Part shown: positions 1 through 9,643 of the stretch, one piece after another
How the letters are laid out: every line of letters starts with the position of its first letter
Numbering within the stretch: position 1 is the first letter of the stretch
Assembly (NCBI RefSeq): GCF_017696015.1
Contig: NZ_JAAORL010000001.1
Span: 434,001 to 498,000, forward strand
DNA from: Prochlorococcus marinus CUG1415
GTDB lineage: Bacteria > Cyanobacteriota > Cyanobacteriia > PCC-6307 > Cyanobiaceae
DNA: 64,000 nucleotides
Direction: 5' to 3'
Translations under genes and position numbers: made by a program
Notes under the pieces: model-generated
What the model saw: only the letters and a program-made list of their open reading frames with translations
The model's database searches: none
Told to the model about the DNA's origin: nothing

Positions 1-60
1 TTTAAAAAATCATCTAATAGAAGTTTTTTAAAGGCCTCTTTAGAGAATAATTTTTCTTAA
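1..60 (+). CDS. possible C-terminal end of a gene entering from the left
   Basis: Frame 1 is open for 19 codons from the window edge and ends with TAA at 58-60; the other frames are mostly closed here. The peptide is basic and rich in Ser and Asn, with no motif to identify. The next rightward frame starts after a hairpin over this stop (56-79), which fits a gene end. With so few residues I cannot name a product, and it could be chance in AT-rich DNA. Confidence 0.25.
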   Translation, partial: FKKSSNRSFLKASLENNFS

Positions 61-79
61 AGAACATGTTGTTCTTAAG
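56..79. terminator. hairpin over the stop codon of the left-edge frame
   Basis: CTTAAAGAAC (56-65) pairs with GTTCTTAAG (71-79) across a 5-nt loop, with one bulged A. It overlaps the TAA at 58-60. No U-run follows on either strand, so it is a hairpin at a likely transcript end rather than a textbook intrinsic terminator. Confidence 0.3.
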
Positions 80-82
80 TAG

Positions 83-346
83 GTCCATCGATTTGGGATT
101 GATTTATTAAATGATTTATTACTCCATAGCCCAGTACTAAGGGGATATCAGCATGAAGAAGAAAATTAAGAACAAATTAAGCTTGAATTATTAAAAAAAT
201 CAGAAAATATAGAAGAAACAAAATGGGAATTGAATGGCTTAAAAAATTCCAGGAATAATGAAAAAATTAGCAAAAATCAAGATTCTAATAATATAAATCA
301 ATATATAAATTCACAAAAATCACTCCTGTCTTATATTAAAAATTGA
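83..346 (+). pseudogene. non-genic stretch with a stop-interrupted reading frame
   Basis: The stretch from 61 to 386 has no convincing gene. One plus-strand frame is open from 83 to 166 (it reads LLLHSPVLRGYQHEEEN just before the stop), meets TAA at 167-169, then stays open to TGA at 344-346 with a Lys/Asn/Glu-rich, coding-like peptide. There is no good start codon or ribosome binding site. This may be a decayed small gene or AT-rich chance; I have no homologue in mind. Confidence 0.2.
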
Positions 347-386
347 CGAAAGTGGATTAAAAACGATAAGAAAGCTAGTTAGCTTT

Positions 387-2132
387 TTACATCATACCTG
401 GCATACCCATGCCACCCATTCCTGGCATACCCATGCCACCCATTCCTGGCATACCCATGCCACCCATTCCTGGCATACCCATACCACCCATTCCTGGCAT
501 ACCCATACCTCCCATACCTCCCATCGGATCTCCACCTGGCCCTCCAGGCGCGGCAGCTTCAGGTTCTGGAATGTCAGCAATAGCAACTTCTGTTGTCAGA
601 AGCATAGCTGCAATAGATACTGAATCTTGAAGCGCTAATCTTATTACTTTAGTTGGGTCTAATATCCCTGACTCCTTTAAATTCTCATATTTTCCTGAAT
701 TAGCATTAAAGCCTTTGTTAAGCCTCTTAATTTCAGCGACAACTACATCGCCATTAAAACCAGCATTTTTTGCTATTTGTTTAGTAGGTTCTGAAAGGGC
801 TTCTTTTACTATATTTATGCCTGTTCTCAAATCATCGGAGGATTTTTGACTTAAATTTAAAAGTTCATCTGATATTTCAATTAAAGTTTGACCACCTCCA
901 GAAACAACACCTTCTTCAATAGCAGCTTTTGTAGCATTAAGGGAATCTTCTATTCTCAATTTTTTGAACTTCATCTCTGTTTCTGTTGCAGCTCCTACTT
1001 TTATAAGAGCCACACCTCCCGCAAGTTTGGCGATCCTTTCATTGATTTTATCCTGATCATATTCTGATTCTGTAATCTCGACTTCTCTCTTTAATTTCTC
1101 TACTCGCGCTTTAACTAAATCTTTAGTGTCTTCAAAGGCAACAATAGTAGTCTTATCCTTTGTTATGGTTATTTTTTTTGCTTTACCTAAATCATTAATC
1201 GATACTTGGTCTAGTGTCATTGATTTATCTTCGCTAATTAACTTAGCCCCTGTAAGAATTGCAATATCTTCAAGGGCAGCTTTTCTTCTCTCACCAAATA
1301 ATGGAGCCCTCACGGAAGCTACATTCAAAACTCCACTATTCTTATTCAAGACAAGAGTCGTTAATGCTTCTCCTTCTATATCTTCAGCGAGAATTAGAAA
1401 AGGTGATCCTGATTTCTGAATTTCTTCTAATATTGGAACTAAATTAGCTAACGTTGAAATCTTCTGGTCAGTTATTAATATTTTGGGGTTTTCAAGTTCA
1501 CAAACTTGCCTTTCTTGGTCTGTTACAAAATACGGAGAACTATATCCTCTATCAAAAGACATTCCTTCAGTTATATCTAATTCTGTATCTAATGATTGAG
1601 ATTCTTCAACAGTTATTACACCATCCGAAGTAACAATATCCATGGCCTTTGAAATTATAGATCCAATTTCTTCATCACCTCCCGCACTAACTGTTGCAAC
1701 TTTTTGGATATCAGAACCACTTAATGAAATACTTTTAGAACTTAATTTTTCTAGAACAAAAGCTAAGCCTACCTCCATACCTTTTTTTAACTCCATGGGA
1801 CTAGCACCTGAAGCAATATTTTTTAATCCTTCCTGAACCATCTTCTGAGTCAAAATGGTTGCTGTTGTTGTTCCATCACCAGCACTCTCTTTTGTTTTGG
1901 ATGCAACTTGCTCTATTAACTTCGCTCCTAAATTAGAAATAGGGTTTTCAATCTCAATCTCTTTAGCAACTGTAGATCCATCTCTTACTATATCTGGAGA
2001 ACCAAATTTTCTTTCTATGACTACGTTTTTTGCCTTCGGCCCAATAGTAACCTTTACTGCATTAGCTACGAAATTTACACCTTTCTCTAACGCTTCTCTT
2101 GATTCATTAGAAAAACTTAACTGTTTAGCCAT
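387..2132 (-). CDS. groL: chaperonin GroEL (stand-alone copy with long Gly/Met tail)
   Basis: This is a 60-kDa chaperonin subunit that would form the double-ring ATP-driven folding chamber in the cytoplasm. At 581 aa it is longer than a typical GroEL of about 545. The ATP-binding GDGTT motif sits at residues 85-89, and the equatorial, intermediate and apical regions are complete. The extra length is a C-terminal tail of about 45 residues made of repeated GGMGMPGM, encoded by a 24-bp tandem repeat at 397-516. No groES lies next to it (the neighbour is fabG), so I infer it is the second GroEL that cyanobacteria usually carry besides the groESL operon copy. Identity as a GroEL is certain; the copy assignment is inferred. 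Confidence 0.97.
   Translation of the reverse strand: MAKQLSFSNESREALEKGVNFVANAVKVTIGPKAKNVVIERKFGSPDIVRDGSTVAKEIEIENPISNLGAKLIEQVASKTKESAGDGTTTATILTQKMVQEGLKNIASGASPMELKKGMEVGLAFVLEKLSSKSISLSGSDIQKVATVSAGGDEEIGSIISKAMDIVTSDGVITVEESQSLDTELDITEGMSFDRGYSSPYFVTDQERQVCELENPKILITDQKISTLANLVPILEEIQKSGSPFLILAEDIEGEALTTLVLNKNSGVLNVASVRAPLFGERRKAALEDIAILTGAKLISEDKSMTLDQVSINDLGKAKKITITKDKTTIVAFEDTKDLVKARVEKLKREVEITESEYDQDKINERIAKLAGGVALIKVGAATETEMKFKKLRIEDSLNATKAAIEEGVVSGGGQTLIEISDELLNLSQKSSDDLRTGINIVKEALSEPTKQIAKNAGFNGDVVVAEIKRLNKGFNANSGKYENLKESGILDPTKVIRLALQDSVSIAAMLLTTEVAIADIPEPEAAAPGGPGGDPMGGMGGMGMPGMGGMGMPGMGGMGMPGMGGMGMPGMGGMGMPGMM
397..516 (-). repeat. 24-bp tandem repeat coding the GroEL tail
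   Basis: About five copies of a 24-bp unit beginning CCTGGCATACCCAT on the plus strand start at 397, 421, 445, 469 and 493. The first three are nearly identical and the last two vary at single positions. On the coding strand each unit gives GGMGMPGM. GroEL tails are normally a short GGM stretch that lies inside the cavity, so copy-number change here would alter cavity volume and chemistry. Confidence 0.9.
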
Positions 2133-2263
2133 GTTTACTCGTTCTTTATTCTTATTCTAATCTCCCATAGAATCATTTTTAAGGGATATTTAATTAAGTG
2201 GGGAAAGCCGAATTTCTTTTAATGAGACATACAAATTAATTCAAATAATAGTATCTTTAGAAT

Positions 2264-2443
2264 ATGGATGAAACAAATAATCTTATTTTTACTCTTACCG
2301 CGATCCTCGCGATTGCTATGACACTAATATACTTTCCTCTAAGATTTTTCTTGACATTAACGGCTAGAAGTCGAAGACTAAAACTATTACAAAAAATTAG
2401 AAGGTTAAGAGATGAATTGGGCCAGCCTTACGAAAGTACATAA
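2264..2443 (+). CDS. small single-pass membrane protein, 59 aa, unknown function
   Basis: ATG at 2264 opens a 59-codon frame ending TAA at 2441-2443. It encodes an acidic start, one hydrophobic segment at about residues 7-32 and a strongly basic, amphipathic C-terminal half ending ELGQPYEST. The coding strand faces groEL upstream, and its stop directly abuts the fabG stop at 2444. The ordered charge pattern (membrane helix then Arg/Lys-rich helix) suggests a real membrane microprotein. I do not recognise a family and assign no function. Confidence 0.65.
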   Translation: MDETNNLIFTLTAILAIAMTLIYFPLRFFLTLTARSRRLKLLQKIRRLRDELGQPYEST

Positions 2444-3193
2444 TTAAATACTCATACCTCCGTCAATACTAATTGTTTGTCCTGTAATGTAACTTCCTGC
2501 ATTACTTGAAACTAAGAATGAAACTAAGTTTGCAATTTGAGTACAACTTCCTAATTTCCCTAAAGGAATAACTTTAAGAATCTCTTCAGTATTAAGTTTT
2601 TCAGTCATCTCTGTTTCTATGAAACCTGGAGCTATTGCATTTACGTTTATACCTCTTGAAGCAAATTCTTTAGCGCAAGTTTTTGTGAATCCAATAACGC
2701 CAGCTTTGGCTGCAGAATAATTTGCTTGACCGGGATTACCAATTATTCCAACAACAGATGAAATATTTACGATACTACCACTTCTTTTTTTCATCATAAA
2801 TTTTGACGCATATTTTGTACAAAGAAAAACTCCTTTTAAGTTTGTATTTAGTACGTCATCCCATTGTTCCGATTTCATTCTCATCAATAGTCCATCTCTA
2901 GTAATACCAGCATTGTTAATGAGGATATCAATGGAGCCATTGATTTTTATGATGTCTTCAAAAGCTGAACTAACAGAATCCTCTTTTGAAACATCAAATT
3001 TTAATTTATGAGCTTTACCTCCCGAATTTTTTATTGAATTTACGACTTCTTCAGCTTTTTCATCGGAGGAAGAGTAATTAATAAAAACTTCTGCTCCCAA
3101 GCGGCTTAGTTCTAAAGCAATTTCTTTACCAATTCCTCTGCTAGCTCCAGTTATTAAAGCAACTTTGCCTGATAATAAATCTGTATTGGTCAT
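2444..3193 (-). CDS. fabG: 3-oxoacyl-[acyl-carrier-protein] reductase
   Basis: FabG carries out the first reduction in fatty acid elongation, turning 3-oxoacyl-ACP to 3-hydroxyacyl-ACP with NADPH in the cytoplasm. The 249-aa length is typical. It shows the SDR cofactor motif TGASRGIG at residues 15-22, NNAG at 94-97, the catalytic Ser in the SIVNISS strand near 146, and YSAAK with Tyr160 and Lys164. The C-terminal GQTISIDGGMSI is characteristic of FabG. It stands alone, stop-to-stop with the small membrane protein and divergent from ispD. Some FabG-like SDRs act on other substrates, but sequence and length fit FabG well. Confidence 0.95.
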   Translation of the reverse strand: MTNTDLLSGKVALITGASRGIGKEIALELSRLGAEVFINYSSSDEKAEEVVNSIKNSGGKAHKLKFDVSKEDSVSSAFEDIIKINGSIDILINNAGITRDGLLMRMKSEQWDDVLNTNLKGVFLCTKYASKFMMKKRSGSIVNISSVVGIIGNPGQANYSAAKAGVIGFTKTCAKEFASRGINVNAIAPGFIETEMTEKLNTEEILKVIPLGKLGSCTQIANLVSFLVSSNAGSYITGQTISIDGGMSI

Positions 3194-3285
3194 TGTAAAA
3201 TTTTATAATTTTCAATCGTAGTACTATTTGTGTAAAGATATTGTTTTTATTTATAATTGTCTAGAAAAAATTAAGACCTTTTATC

Positions 3286-3957
3286 GTGCACTTTTTAATA
3301 CCAGCTGCAGGCAGTGGTAGCAGAATGAAAGCTGGAAAAAATAAATTACTTATTGATTTAGAGGGAGAGTCCTTGATTTATTGGACACTTAAATCTGTAT
3401 TTTCTGCAAGCTCAACAAAATGGGTTGGAATAATTGGGCAACCAAAAGATAAAGAATTATTATTAAATTCAGCAAAGAACTTTGCCCATAAAGTTAATTG
3501 GATTAATGGTGGAGATACTCGACAAAAGTCAGTTTTTAATGGTTTAAATGCACTGCCAAAAGATGCTGAAAAAGTTTTAATTCATGATGGTGCTCGATGT
3601 CTAATTAATCCTGAATTGATAGACCAATGCGCAAACCAATTAGATGAAAATGAAGCTGTTATTTTGGCTACTAAGGTAACTGACACAATAAAGATTGTGA
3701 ATAATGAAGGTTTTATTAAAGAAACACCAGATAGAAATTACTTATGGGCAGCGCAAACTCCTCAGGGCTTTTTAGTAGATAGATTAAAAAAAGCTCATAA
3801 TATGGCAATTGATCAAAACTGGAAAGTCACAGATGATGCCTCACTATTCGAAATGCTTAATTGGAAAGTAAAGATTATTGAAGGAACTTATTCAAATATA
3901 AAAATTACATCCCCCATAGATTTGAAAATAGCAAAACTTTTTGTGAAGCACTCCTAG
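3286..3957 (+). CDS. ispD: 2-C-methyl-D-erythritol 4-phosphate cytidylyltransferase
   Basis: IspD joins CTP and MEP to make CDP-methylerythritol in the non-mevalonate isoprenoid pathway, which supplies phytol, carotenoid and quinone side chains. The 223-aa protein starts with the nucleotidyltransferase P-loop AAGSGSRM (residues 7-14) followed by KNK. It also has the conserved HDGARCL stretch and AAQTPQGF. Translation starts at GTG 3286 because the cofactor loop begins only six residues later. It is divergent from fabG, and its stop at 3957 abuts the convergent peptidase gene. Confidence 0.95.
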   Translation: MHFLIPAAGSGSRMKAGKNKLLIDLEGESLIYWTLKSVFSASSTKWVGIIGQPKDKELLLNSAKNFAHKVNWINGGDTRQKSVFNGLNALPKDAEKVLIHDGARCLINPELIDQCANQLDENEAVILATKVTDTIKIVNNEGFIKETPDRNYLWAAQTPQGFLVDRLKKAHNMAIDQNWKVTDDASLFEMLNWKVKIIEGTYSNIKITSPIDLKIAKLFVKHS

Positions 3958-4827
3958 TTAAAAAGATTTATTGATACTAAGAATGCCGTTATCACCATTT
4001 AAGGTTGCTTCATACCCTAACGGGATGCATGCATTCCCTGAGATGTGGCCTATGGGGAGGTCAAAAAGAATAGGAAAATTAAACTCTTGGAGTCTTTCAA
4101 TAATGCAGTTTTTTAGTAAATCTTTCCATTCAAGGTCGAAGGAATTATTAGAAAAACTTCCGAATCCAATACCCGCAATTTCAGTAAGTGTTTTAGTCAT
4201 CCTGAGGTAAGTCAACATGCGATCAATTTTATAAATATCTTCATTAATATCTTCAAAAATTATTATTTTCCCTCTGCAATCTGGAAAGTGATTAGTCCCA
4301 ATTAAAAAAGTAGCAATAGTTAAGTTAGAAACTATAATATTTCCTTTCGCTTTTCCACCTCTTAAAGGAATCCCTCTAATGTCCTCAACATATCCCTCAA
4401 AAAGTAAATTTCTTAATCTCTCAAGACTCCACTCTGGCTCTTTGTAAAGGCTTGTAACCATAGGCCCATGAATAGAACCCATAAATCCTTGAGAATATTT
4501 AGATAATAATAAAGAACATGTATCTGAGAATCCCAGCATTAACCCATGCTGCCAAGAAGGTTCTTTTTCTAATATTCTTGCTGAACCCCAGCCTCCTTTT
4601 GCAAAAATGATTAGCTTACTATTTTGTACTTTTTCCAGTTCTTCAAATCTAGTTAGATCATCGCCTGCAAAATAACCAAATTTTTTTGATAGAGAATTAT
4701 TTTCATTAATTTCCAAGCCCCAGTTTTTTAATATTTCTATGCCTTTTTGATAATTTTCTTCTTCATCAATAAAGGAGCCTGGAGTTACAATTTCGATTAG
4801 ATCACCTTTTTTTAATCTAAAAACCAT
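3958..4827 (-). CDS. S66-family LD-carboxypeptidase (LdcA/MccF-like)
   Basis: A 289-aa protein of peptidase family S66, whose members cut the terminal D-Ala from tetrapeptide muropeptides (LdcA) or inactivate microcin-type compounds (MccF). The nucleophile motif LGFSDTCSLL lies near residue 115. A Glu in the EDINEDIYKIDRML stretch and a His in IGHISGN complete the expected Ser-Glu-His triad. There is no signal peptide, so action in the cytoplasm on recycled cell-wall peptides is the simplest reading. It is followed within 10 bp by ubiA upstream on the same strand. The family is clear; the substrate is inferred. Confidence 0.88.
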   Translation of the reverse strand: MVFRLKKGDLIEIVTPGSFIDEEENYQKGIEILKNWGLEINENNSLSKKFGYFAGDDLTRFEELEKVQNSKLIIFAKGGWGSARILEKEPSWQHGLMLGFSDTCSLLLSKYSQGFMGSIHGPMVTSLYKEPEWSLERLRNLLFEGYVEDIRGIPLRGGKAKGNIIVSNLTIATFLIGTNHFPDCRGKIIIFEDINEDIYKIDRMLTYLRMTKTLTEIAGIGFGSFSNNSFDLEWKDLLKNCIIERLQEFNFPILFDLPIGHISGNACIPLGYEATLNGDNGILSINKSF

Positions 4828-4836
4828 ATTTAGAAT

Positions 4837-5724
4837 TTATGAGGCAATAATGATTCCAAATAAAAGTACTCCTCCATAAATTGATTGATTTTTGAAGTGA
4901 TTCCCAATATTTTTTATTGATTGCTTTTCCTCAGGAAATACCTTTAGTATATCTCTCTGCATTAAGATTGACGTTATAAGCCAAATTGGCCAAAAAATAA
5001 AATCCATTTGATTAATAAATCCGCATAATGCAAGAAAACTAGAAGTTAAAAAATAACAAATTTGAATAGTTATTCTTGTATTGTTCTGGAGGTTAACAGC
5101 GGAACTATTTATTCCAATTTTGATATCATATTTTTTATCTGCTAAAGCATAAATCGTGTCAAAACCAAAAGTCCAAAAAATGGTAGCTAGCCAGCAAAAC
5201 AATAAAACAATACTATTCAAATTGCCTTCATTTGCTGCCCAGGGAATTAAGACAGCAAAACCCCAGCAGATGGATAATATTAATTGAGGATATTTAAACC
5301 ATCTTTTGGCAGAAGGATAAATTAAAATAATAGGTAAAGCTAAAAAAGCAAGTAAAATGGAAAGGAGCCTTCCAGGTTGAGGTAGTGACAAAGTTAAAAA
5401 GAAACTAAATAAAATTAAAAAGAAAAGAATTGAATAAGCCGCTTTAAGACCGATTTTATTTGCAGCTAGAGGTCTATTTTTTGTCCTAAAAACTCTTTGA
5501 TCAATTTTTTTATCCCAAATATCATTAACCACGCAGCCTAATCCACTTACTACTAGTCCTCCCAGGATTATTCTTAACAACATTAAAAATGTTGGATTAG
5601 CATTTGGTGTTAAATATAAACTCCATCCAGCAGGAATAAGTAAGATTATTCTTCCAGTAGGCTTATTCCACCTTAATAATTCAAAAAAAGTACTTAATTT
5701 AAGTTCTCGATTTTTATTTTGCAT
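4837..5724 (-). CDS. ubiA: 4-hydroxybenzoate polyprenyltransferase (plastoquinone pathway)
   Basis: A membrane prenyltransferase attaching a polyprenyl chain to 4-hydroxybenzoate, the committed step of plastoquinone synthesis in cyanobacteria. The protein is mostly hydrophobic helices and carries the Mg-diphosphate motif NDIWDKKID near residue 70 and a second Asp-rich motif DTIYALADKKYD near 190. I start at ATG 5724 (295 aa) because an AGG lies just upstream. An in-frame ATG at 5745 would add seven residues. It probably forms a unit with the S66 peptidase. Specificity for 4-hydroxybenzoate rather than homogentisate is taken from family resemblance. Confidence 0.92.
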   Translation of the reverse strand: MQNKNRELKLSTFFELLRWNKPTGRIILLIPAGWSLYLTPNANPTFLMLLRIILGGLVVSGLGCVVNDIWDKKIDQRVFRTKNRPLAANKIGLKAAYSILFFLILFSFFLTLSLPQPGRLLSILLAFLALPIILIYPSAKRWFKYPQLILSICWGFAVLIPWAANEGNLNSIVLLFCWLATIFWTFGFDTIYALADKKYDIKIGINSSAVNLQNNTRITIQICYFLTSSFLALCGFINQMDFIFWPIWLITSILMQRDILKVFPEEKQSIKNIGNHFKNQSIYGGVLLFGIIIAS

Positions 5725-5849
5725 ATAACCTATTGTATATTTCATAACTTTAAATAATCTTACTAGGATTAAGTAATTTCTATTATTTAATAATCAATCT
5801 TGAGTATATTTATTAATGGATTAAAGATGTCTGCATCTTATAAAAAGAA

Positions 5850-7445
5850 ATGATACAGAAACAAGATTTAAGATATTTTCAAGAAAAGCAAATTTTAGTA
5901 GCTTCGATAGATATTGGAACTAACTCTACACATCTCTTGGTAGCAGAAATCAATCTAGAATTAAAATCATTTTCAATAAAATTTACTGATAAATCAACCA
6001 CTCGTCTTGGAGAAAGAGATGAGGAGGGTAATCTTACTGAAGAATCAATCCAAAGAGCATTAGTTACTCTTAAGCGATTTAAGGAATATTGTAAAAGTAA
6101 TGGAGTAAAACAAATAGTAACAGCAGCAACAAGTGCAGTTAGGGAAGCGCCAAACGGTCAAGATTTTATTAGAAGAGTTCTTGATGAAACTGAGATTCAA
6201 ATAGAATTGATAAGTGGTTCTGAGGAAGCCAGATTAATTTATCTTGGTGTTCTTTCTGGGATGGCTTTTGAAGACCAATCTTATGTAATCATAGATATTG
6301 GAGGAGGATCTACAGAATTAATACTTGCAGATAAAAAAGATGCAATAGCTCTTACCAGTTCTAGAGTTGGTGCGGTAAGACTTAAGAATGATTTTTTAAA
6401 TAAAGAACCTTTAAATTCAGAAAGATCGAAGTTTCTAACAACTTTTATTCAAGGCTCTTTGGAACCATCCGTTCGAAAAATAAAGAGTAGATCTAAGGGA
6501 GATAAGTCTTTATCTATGATTGCAACAAGTGGCACTGCAACTTCATTAGGAAATTTGATTTTAGATGATTTAGGAGAATCTAAACAAAAGTTGCATGGTT
6601 ATAAATTTAAAAGGGAAAATTTACAGAATGTATTGGAAAAACTAATTAATATGCCAGTTTCGGAAATCAAGAAAATACCTTCATTAAGTGAGAGAAGAGC
6701 AGAAATAATTATTCCAGGTGCATTGATATTAAATACTGCAATGGATATGTTGAACTTTAATGAATTAGCAATAAGTGAGAGGGCGCTTAGAGAGGGTTTA
6801 GTTGTTGATTGGATGCTTCGTAAAGGGATAATAAAAAATGAGTTAAATATTCAAAGCAATATTAGAAAAACAACGATAGTTCATCAGGCTAGAAAGTTTG
6901 GAGTAGATAGTAAAAGGGCTGAGAAAGTTATCGATATTGCCTTTCAAATCTATGATCAGACTAAAAATATTTTTCATAGCGATAATGATTCTAAAGCTAA
7001 AGAATTTCTTTGGGCAGCTTCTAATCTTTATAATTGTGGGAAATACGTGAATGTTGGTTCATATCACAAACACTCTTGGTACTTAATAAAAAATTGTGAG
7101 TTGTTGGGATATTCTGAAGCAGAAACAAATATTATTGCTTCGATAGCTAGATACCATAGAAAGACTCTACCCAAGAAAAGACATGAGTCTTGGCAAAATT
7201 TAATATCCAAAGAAGATAAAACATTAGTTCTTGAAATGTCATTAATTTTGAGACTAGCAGCATCTCTTGATCAAAGACCTGATAAGGTAATCTCCTCAGT
7301 TCAAATAAAATTGAAGGAAAATCTTCTTACCTTTGAACTTTTACCTTTAAATAGAAACAATGATCTTCTACTTGAAAAATGGAACTTAGGATTATGCCGT
7401 AATGTAATAAAAGAACTAAAGAATTTGTATTTAAAAGTTATTTAG
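5850..7445 (+). CDS. ppx: exopolyphosphatase of the Ppx/GppA family
   Basis: This 531-aa enzyme of the ASKHA fold removes terminal phosphates from polyphosphate, and relatives also hydrolyse pppGpp. The N-terminal phosphate-binding strand ASIDIGTNSTHLLV is near residue 18, and the second motif VIIDIGGGSTELI is near residue 148. A catalytic Glu is expected in ISGSEEARLIY. The C-terminal third is helical and has an HD-like hydrolase region containing YHKHSWYLIKN and ARYHRKTLPK. The last 4 bp overlap the convergent HTH gene. Polyphosphate turnover is the likely role in a phosphate-limited ocean cell. Confidence 0.93.
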   Translation: MIQKQDLRYFQEKQILVASIDIGTNSTHLLVAEINLELKSFSIKFTDKSTTRLGERDEEGNLTEESIQRALVTLKRFKEYCKSNGVKQIVTAATSAVREAPNGQDFIRRVLDETEIQIELISGSEEARLIYLGVLSGMAFEDQSYVIIDIGGGSTELILADKKDAIALTSSRVGAVRLKNDFLNKEPLNSERSKFLTTFIQGSLEPSVRKIKSRSKGDKSLSMIATSGTATSLGNLILDDLGESKQKLHGYKFKRENLQNVLEKLINMPVSEIKKIPSLSERRAEIIIPGALILNTAMDMLNFNELAISERALREGLVVDWMLRKGIIKNELNIQSNIRKTTIVHQARKFGVDSKRAEKVIDIAFQIYDQTKNIFHSDNDSKAKEFLWAASNLYNCGKYVNVGSYHKHSWYLIKNCELLGYSEAETNIIASIARYHRKTLPKKRHESWQNLISKEDKTLVLEMSLILRLAASLDQRPDKVISSVQIKLKENLLTFELLPLNRNNDLLLEKWNLGLCRNVIKELKNLYLKVI

Positions 7446-7942
7446 TTTTTTTTAATAAGTTCTTGTTTTGGAGTTTGATTCTGAAAAGACTCTGAAAATA
7501 AATTGAAAATTAAGGATGAGGCGACTAGTCCAAGAAAGCCTGAGATTAAAATAAATATCCAAAACCCTGGTGGACTTAGTTCATTAGATTGTACAGTTTT
7601 ATTAGTTTTTTTAGCCACTTTTTCAACTATTTGTTCTATTTTTATCTCTTGCCTCTCAGTCTTGAATTCATTCATTATAAATTCTGTATCAAGTTTCAGC
7701 TTCTGTGAAATTCTACGAATCATTGCTTTGATAAATACTTTTTCAGGTAGCTCTTCTTCATTGCCTTCTTCAATGGCTTTAAGTTGATGAGATCCAATTT
7801 TTAAATCAGAAGCCAATTCTTCAACAGATTGATCTCTACTTAACCTTGCCTCTTTAATAAAATTTCCAATTCTCTTTAAAGAGGATTGTTCTTTTTTATT
7901 ATTGCCTTCTGGATTAGATTTTATTTCTTTCAAAGCAAACAA
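7442..7942 (-). CDS. helix-turn-helix protein with a single membrane helix (RodZ-like N-terminus)
   Basis: A 166-aa protein with a Cro/CI-type HTH at about residues 26-85 (containing EARLSRDQSVEELASDLKI), a charged linker, and one membrane helix at about 127-148 followed by a short tail. This is the cytoplasmic HTH plus TM order of RodZ, but without the large periplasmic domain, so I name it only by architecture. The start is TTG at 7942. It is the last gene of the petC-petA-lgt-cobM run. A cytoskeletal adaptor or a membrane-tethered regulator are both possible. Confidence 0.75.
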   Translation of the reverse strand: MFALKEIKSNPEGNNKKEQSSLKRIGNFIKEARLSRDQSVEELASDLKIGSHQLKAIEEGNEEELPEKVFIKAMIRRISQKLKLDTEFIMNEFKTERQEIKIEQIVEKVAKKTNKTVQSNELSPPGFWIFILISGFLGLVASSLIFNLFSESFQNQTPKQELIKKN

Positions 7943-7988
7943 ATTTTTACTAATTATAGTGATTAATATTTTTCTATCAACTTTAAGA

Positions 7989-8744
7989 TTATTTATTTCT
8001 AAAGAGATGTCTATATGATGGATTGTATAGATTAGACCTGTTTTGAGAATTATTAATTGCTGGACTAATTATGTAAATAGTAGTTCTAATTAATTTTTTT
8101 TCAATAGAAAAATTTTCCATATCTTTTAATTCTATTAATGATGTCCAACCATCATCCCAAGATACTCTGAATCCAACAATAACTTTAGTTTCTGGGGGAT
8201 AAAACTCTAGTAAAGTTTCTTGAGACCTTTTTACATGCCTAGCACTTAGATAAAGGCATAAAGAGGAATTGTGTTTCGCAAGATCTTTCAGAGATTCTTT
8301 CTCGGGCATACCAGTTCTTCCTCCTGCTCTTGTTAAAATTATTGTTTGCGTTACGTCAGGGATAGTTAACTCAGCTTCATGATATGCTGCTGCGACTTGA
8401 AAAGCACTTACACCTGGAATAACTTCGATTTCAATTTTTTCTTTTTTTAAAATTTCTATTTGTTCTCTAATCGCGCCAAAAAGACAAGGATCTCCATCAT
8501 GCAATCTTATAACAGTTTTCCCTTCTTGAAATTTTTTTATCATAATTGAGGTGATTTGCTCTAAGTTGAGCGAACTCGTTTTTATATTTTCAGAACCTTC
8601 TTTTGAAAAATCTAAAATCTTTTCAGGAATTAGAGAATCAGTCCAAATAATGACATCTGCAATTTTTATCTTTTTTAAAGCTTTTAGTGTTAATAAATCG
8701 GGGTCGCCGGGACCAACGCCAATAAAGGATATTTTTTTATCCAT
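7989..8744 (-). CDS. cobM: precorrin-4 C11-methyltransferase
   Basis: An SAM-dependent tetrapyrrole methyltransferase that methylates C11 of the corrin precursor in cobalamin (in this group, pseudocobalamin) synthesis. It has the N-terminal [13 protein letters not shown] motif, the DGDPCLFG loop in the middle and the [14 protein letters not shown] strand that mark CobM/CbiF. I take ATG 8744 as start (252 aa), so it overlaps the end of lgt by 8 bp; a GTG at 8762 would extend it by six residues. The tight overlap indicates cotranscription with lgt. Two further cobalamin genes, cobK and cobO, lie elsewhere in the window. Confidence 0.92.
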   Translation of the reverse strand: MDKKISFIGVGPGDPDLLTLKALKKIKIADVIIWTDSLIPEKILDFSKEGSENIKTSSLNLEQITSIMIKKFQEGKTVIRLHDGDPCLFGAIREQIEILKKEKIEIEVIPGVSAFQVAAAYHEAELTIPDVTQTIILTRAGGRTGMPEKESLKDLAKHNSSLCLYLSARHVKRSQETLLEFYPPETKVIVGFRVSWDDGWTSLIELKDMENFSIEKKLIRTTIYIISPAINNSQNRSNLYNPSYRHLFRNK

Positions 8745-9630
8745 TCTTTCTGTTTTTACCACTATATGTTCTTAATCTTAAAAAAAATATTCCAATTAAT
8801 CCAGAAGAAAATAGAAAAATACTTATAAATTGAGCCATTCTTATACCGCCACTACAGAAAGGCGGAAGCCCACCAATACATAGTGGGTCAGTTCTTAAAC
8901 CTTCAATCCAGAATCTTCCAAAGCTATAACTTATTAAATAAAGACAGCTAATAAAGCCAGGCCTAAAAAAATCAGTTTTATTCTGTTTATTAAAGATAAA
9001 AATAAGGAGGATGAATATTAAAAAATTCCACAATGACTCATAGAGAAAAGTAGGATGAAAAAATTCGTAATTAATAAATTCTAAAGGCCTATTTTGGATA
9101 GGTATAAATAATTTCCAAGGCAAATTCGTAGGCACCCCAAAGGCTTCATTATTGAAAAAATTCCCCCACCTTCCTATAGATTGTCCAAGAATAATTGAGG
9201 GTATTAATATATCTATAAAAGTTTTTAAATGAATGCTTTTCGACTTACAGAAATAAATAATAGATAATAATCCTCCAATTAGACCTCCATGGATTGCTAT
9301 GCCTCCTTCCCAAACTGCCAGAAAAGAAGGTATTTGAATGGTGTTATTGAATAGTTCTAAAGAAGTAAAAAAGTTCTCTCCGCTATATTGCCTCCACTCA
9401 AAAATTACGTAATAAGCTCTAGCTCCAATTATTGAAAAGATTATTAATGATGGAAGTATTTCACTAATGTACTGTGGGTTAATATTCCTTGCCTTGGCAA
9501 GTTTTTTAGAGACAAATAGGCCTATTAAAACTGAAACCGAAATTAGCAATCCATACCATCTAATTGTAAGAAATCCTAAATTTAAAAATGTTTCACCTGG
9601 AGATTGTATAAAAGCTTGAAATATAAGCAT
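8737..9630 (-). CDS. lgt: prolipoprotein diacylglyceryl transferase
   Basis: Lgt transfers a diacylglyceryl group from phosphatidylglycerol to the lipobox cysteine of prelipoproteins in the inner membrane. The 297-aa protein has about seven hydrophobic segments. It carries the family signature around residues 140-160 with HGGLIGG upstream and [17 protein letters not shown], and a C-terminal [12 protein letters not shown] stretch. It lies between petA (13 bp upstream) and cobM (overlapping) on the same strand. Confidence 0.96.
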   Translation of the reverse strand: MLIFQAFIQSPGETFLNLGFLTIRWYGLLISVSVLIGLFVSKKLAKARNINPQYISEILPSLIIFSIIGARAYYVIFEWRQYSGENFFTSLELFNNTIQIPSFLAVWEGGIAIHGGLIGGLLSIIYFCKSKSIHLKTFIDILIPSIILGQSIGRWGNFFNNEAFGVPTNLPWKLFIPIQNRPLEFINYEFFHPTFLYESLWNFLIFILLIFIFNKQNKTDFFRPGFISCLYLISYSFGRFWIEGLRTDPLCIGGLPPFCSGGIRMAQFISIFLFSSGLIGIFFLRLRTYSGKNRKNG

Positions 9631-9643
9631 TTAGAAAAGAAAG

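Noticed and set aside
409-630. Plus-strand Pro/Ile-rich frame opposite the GroEL tail
   Set aside because: Shadow of the 24-bp GroEL repeat; repetitive peptide, no start context.
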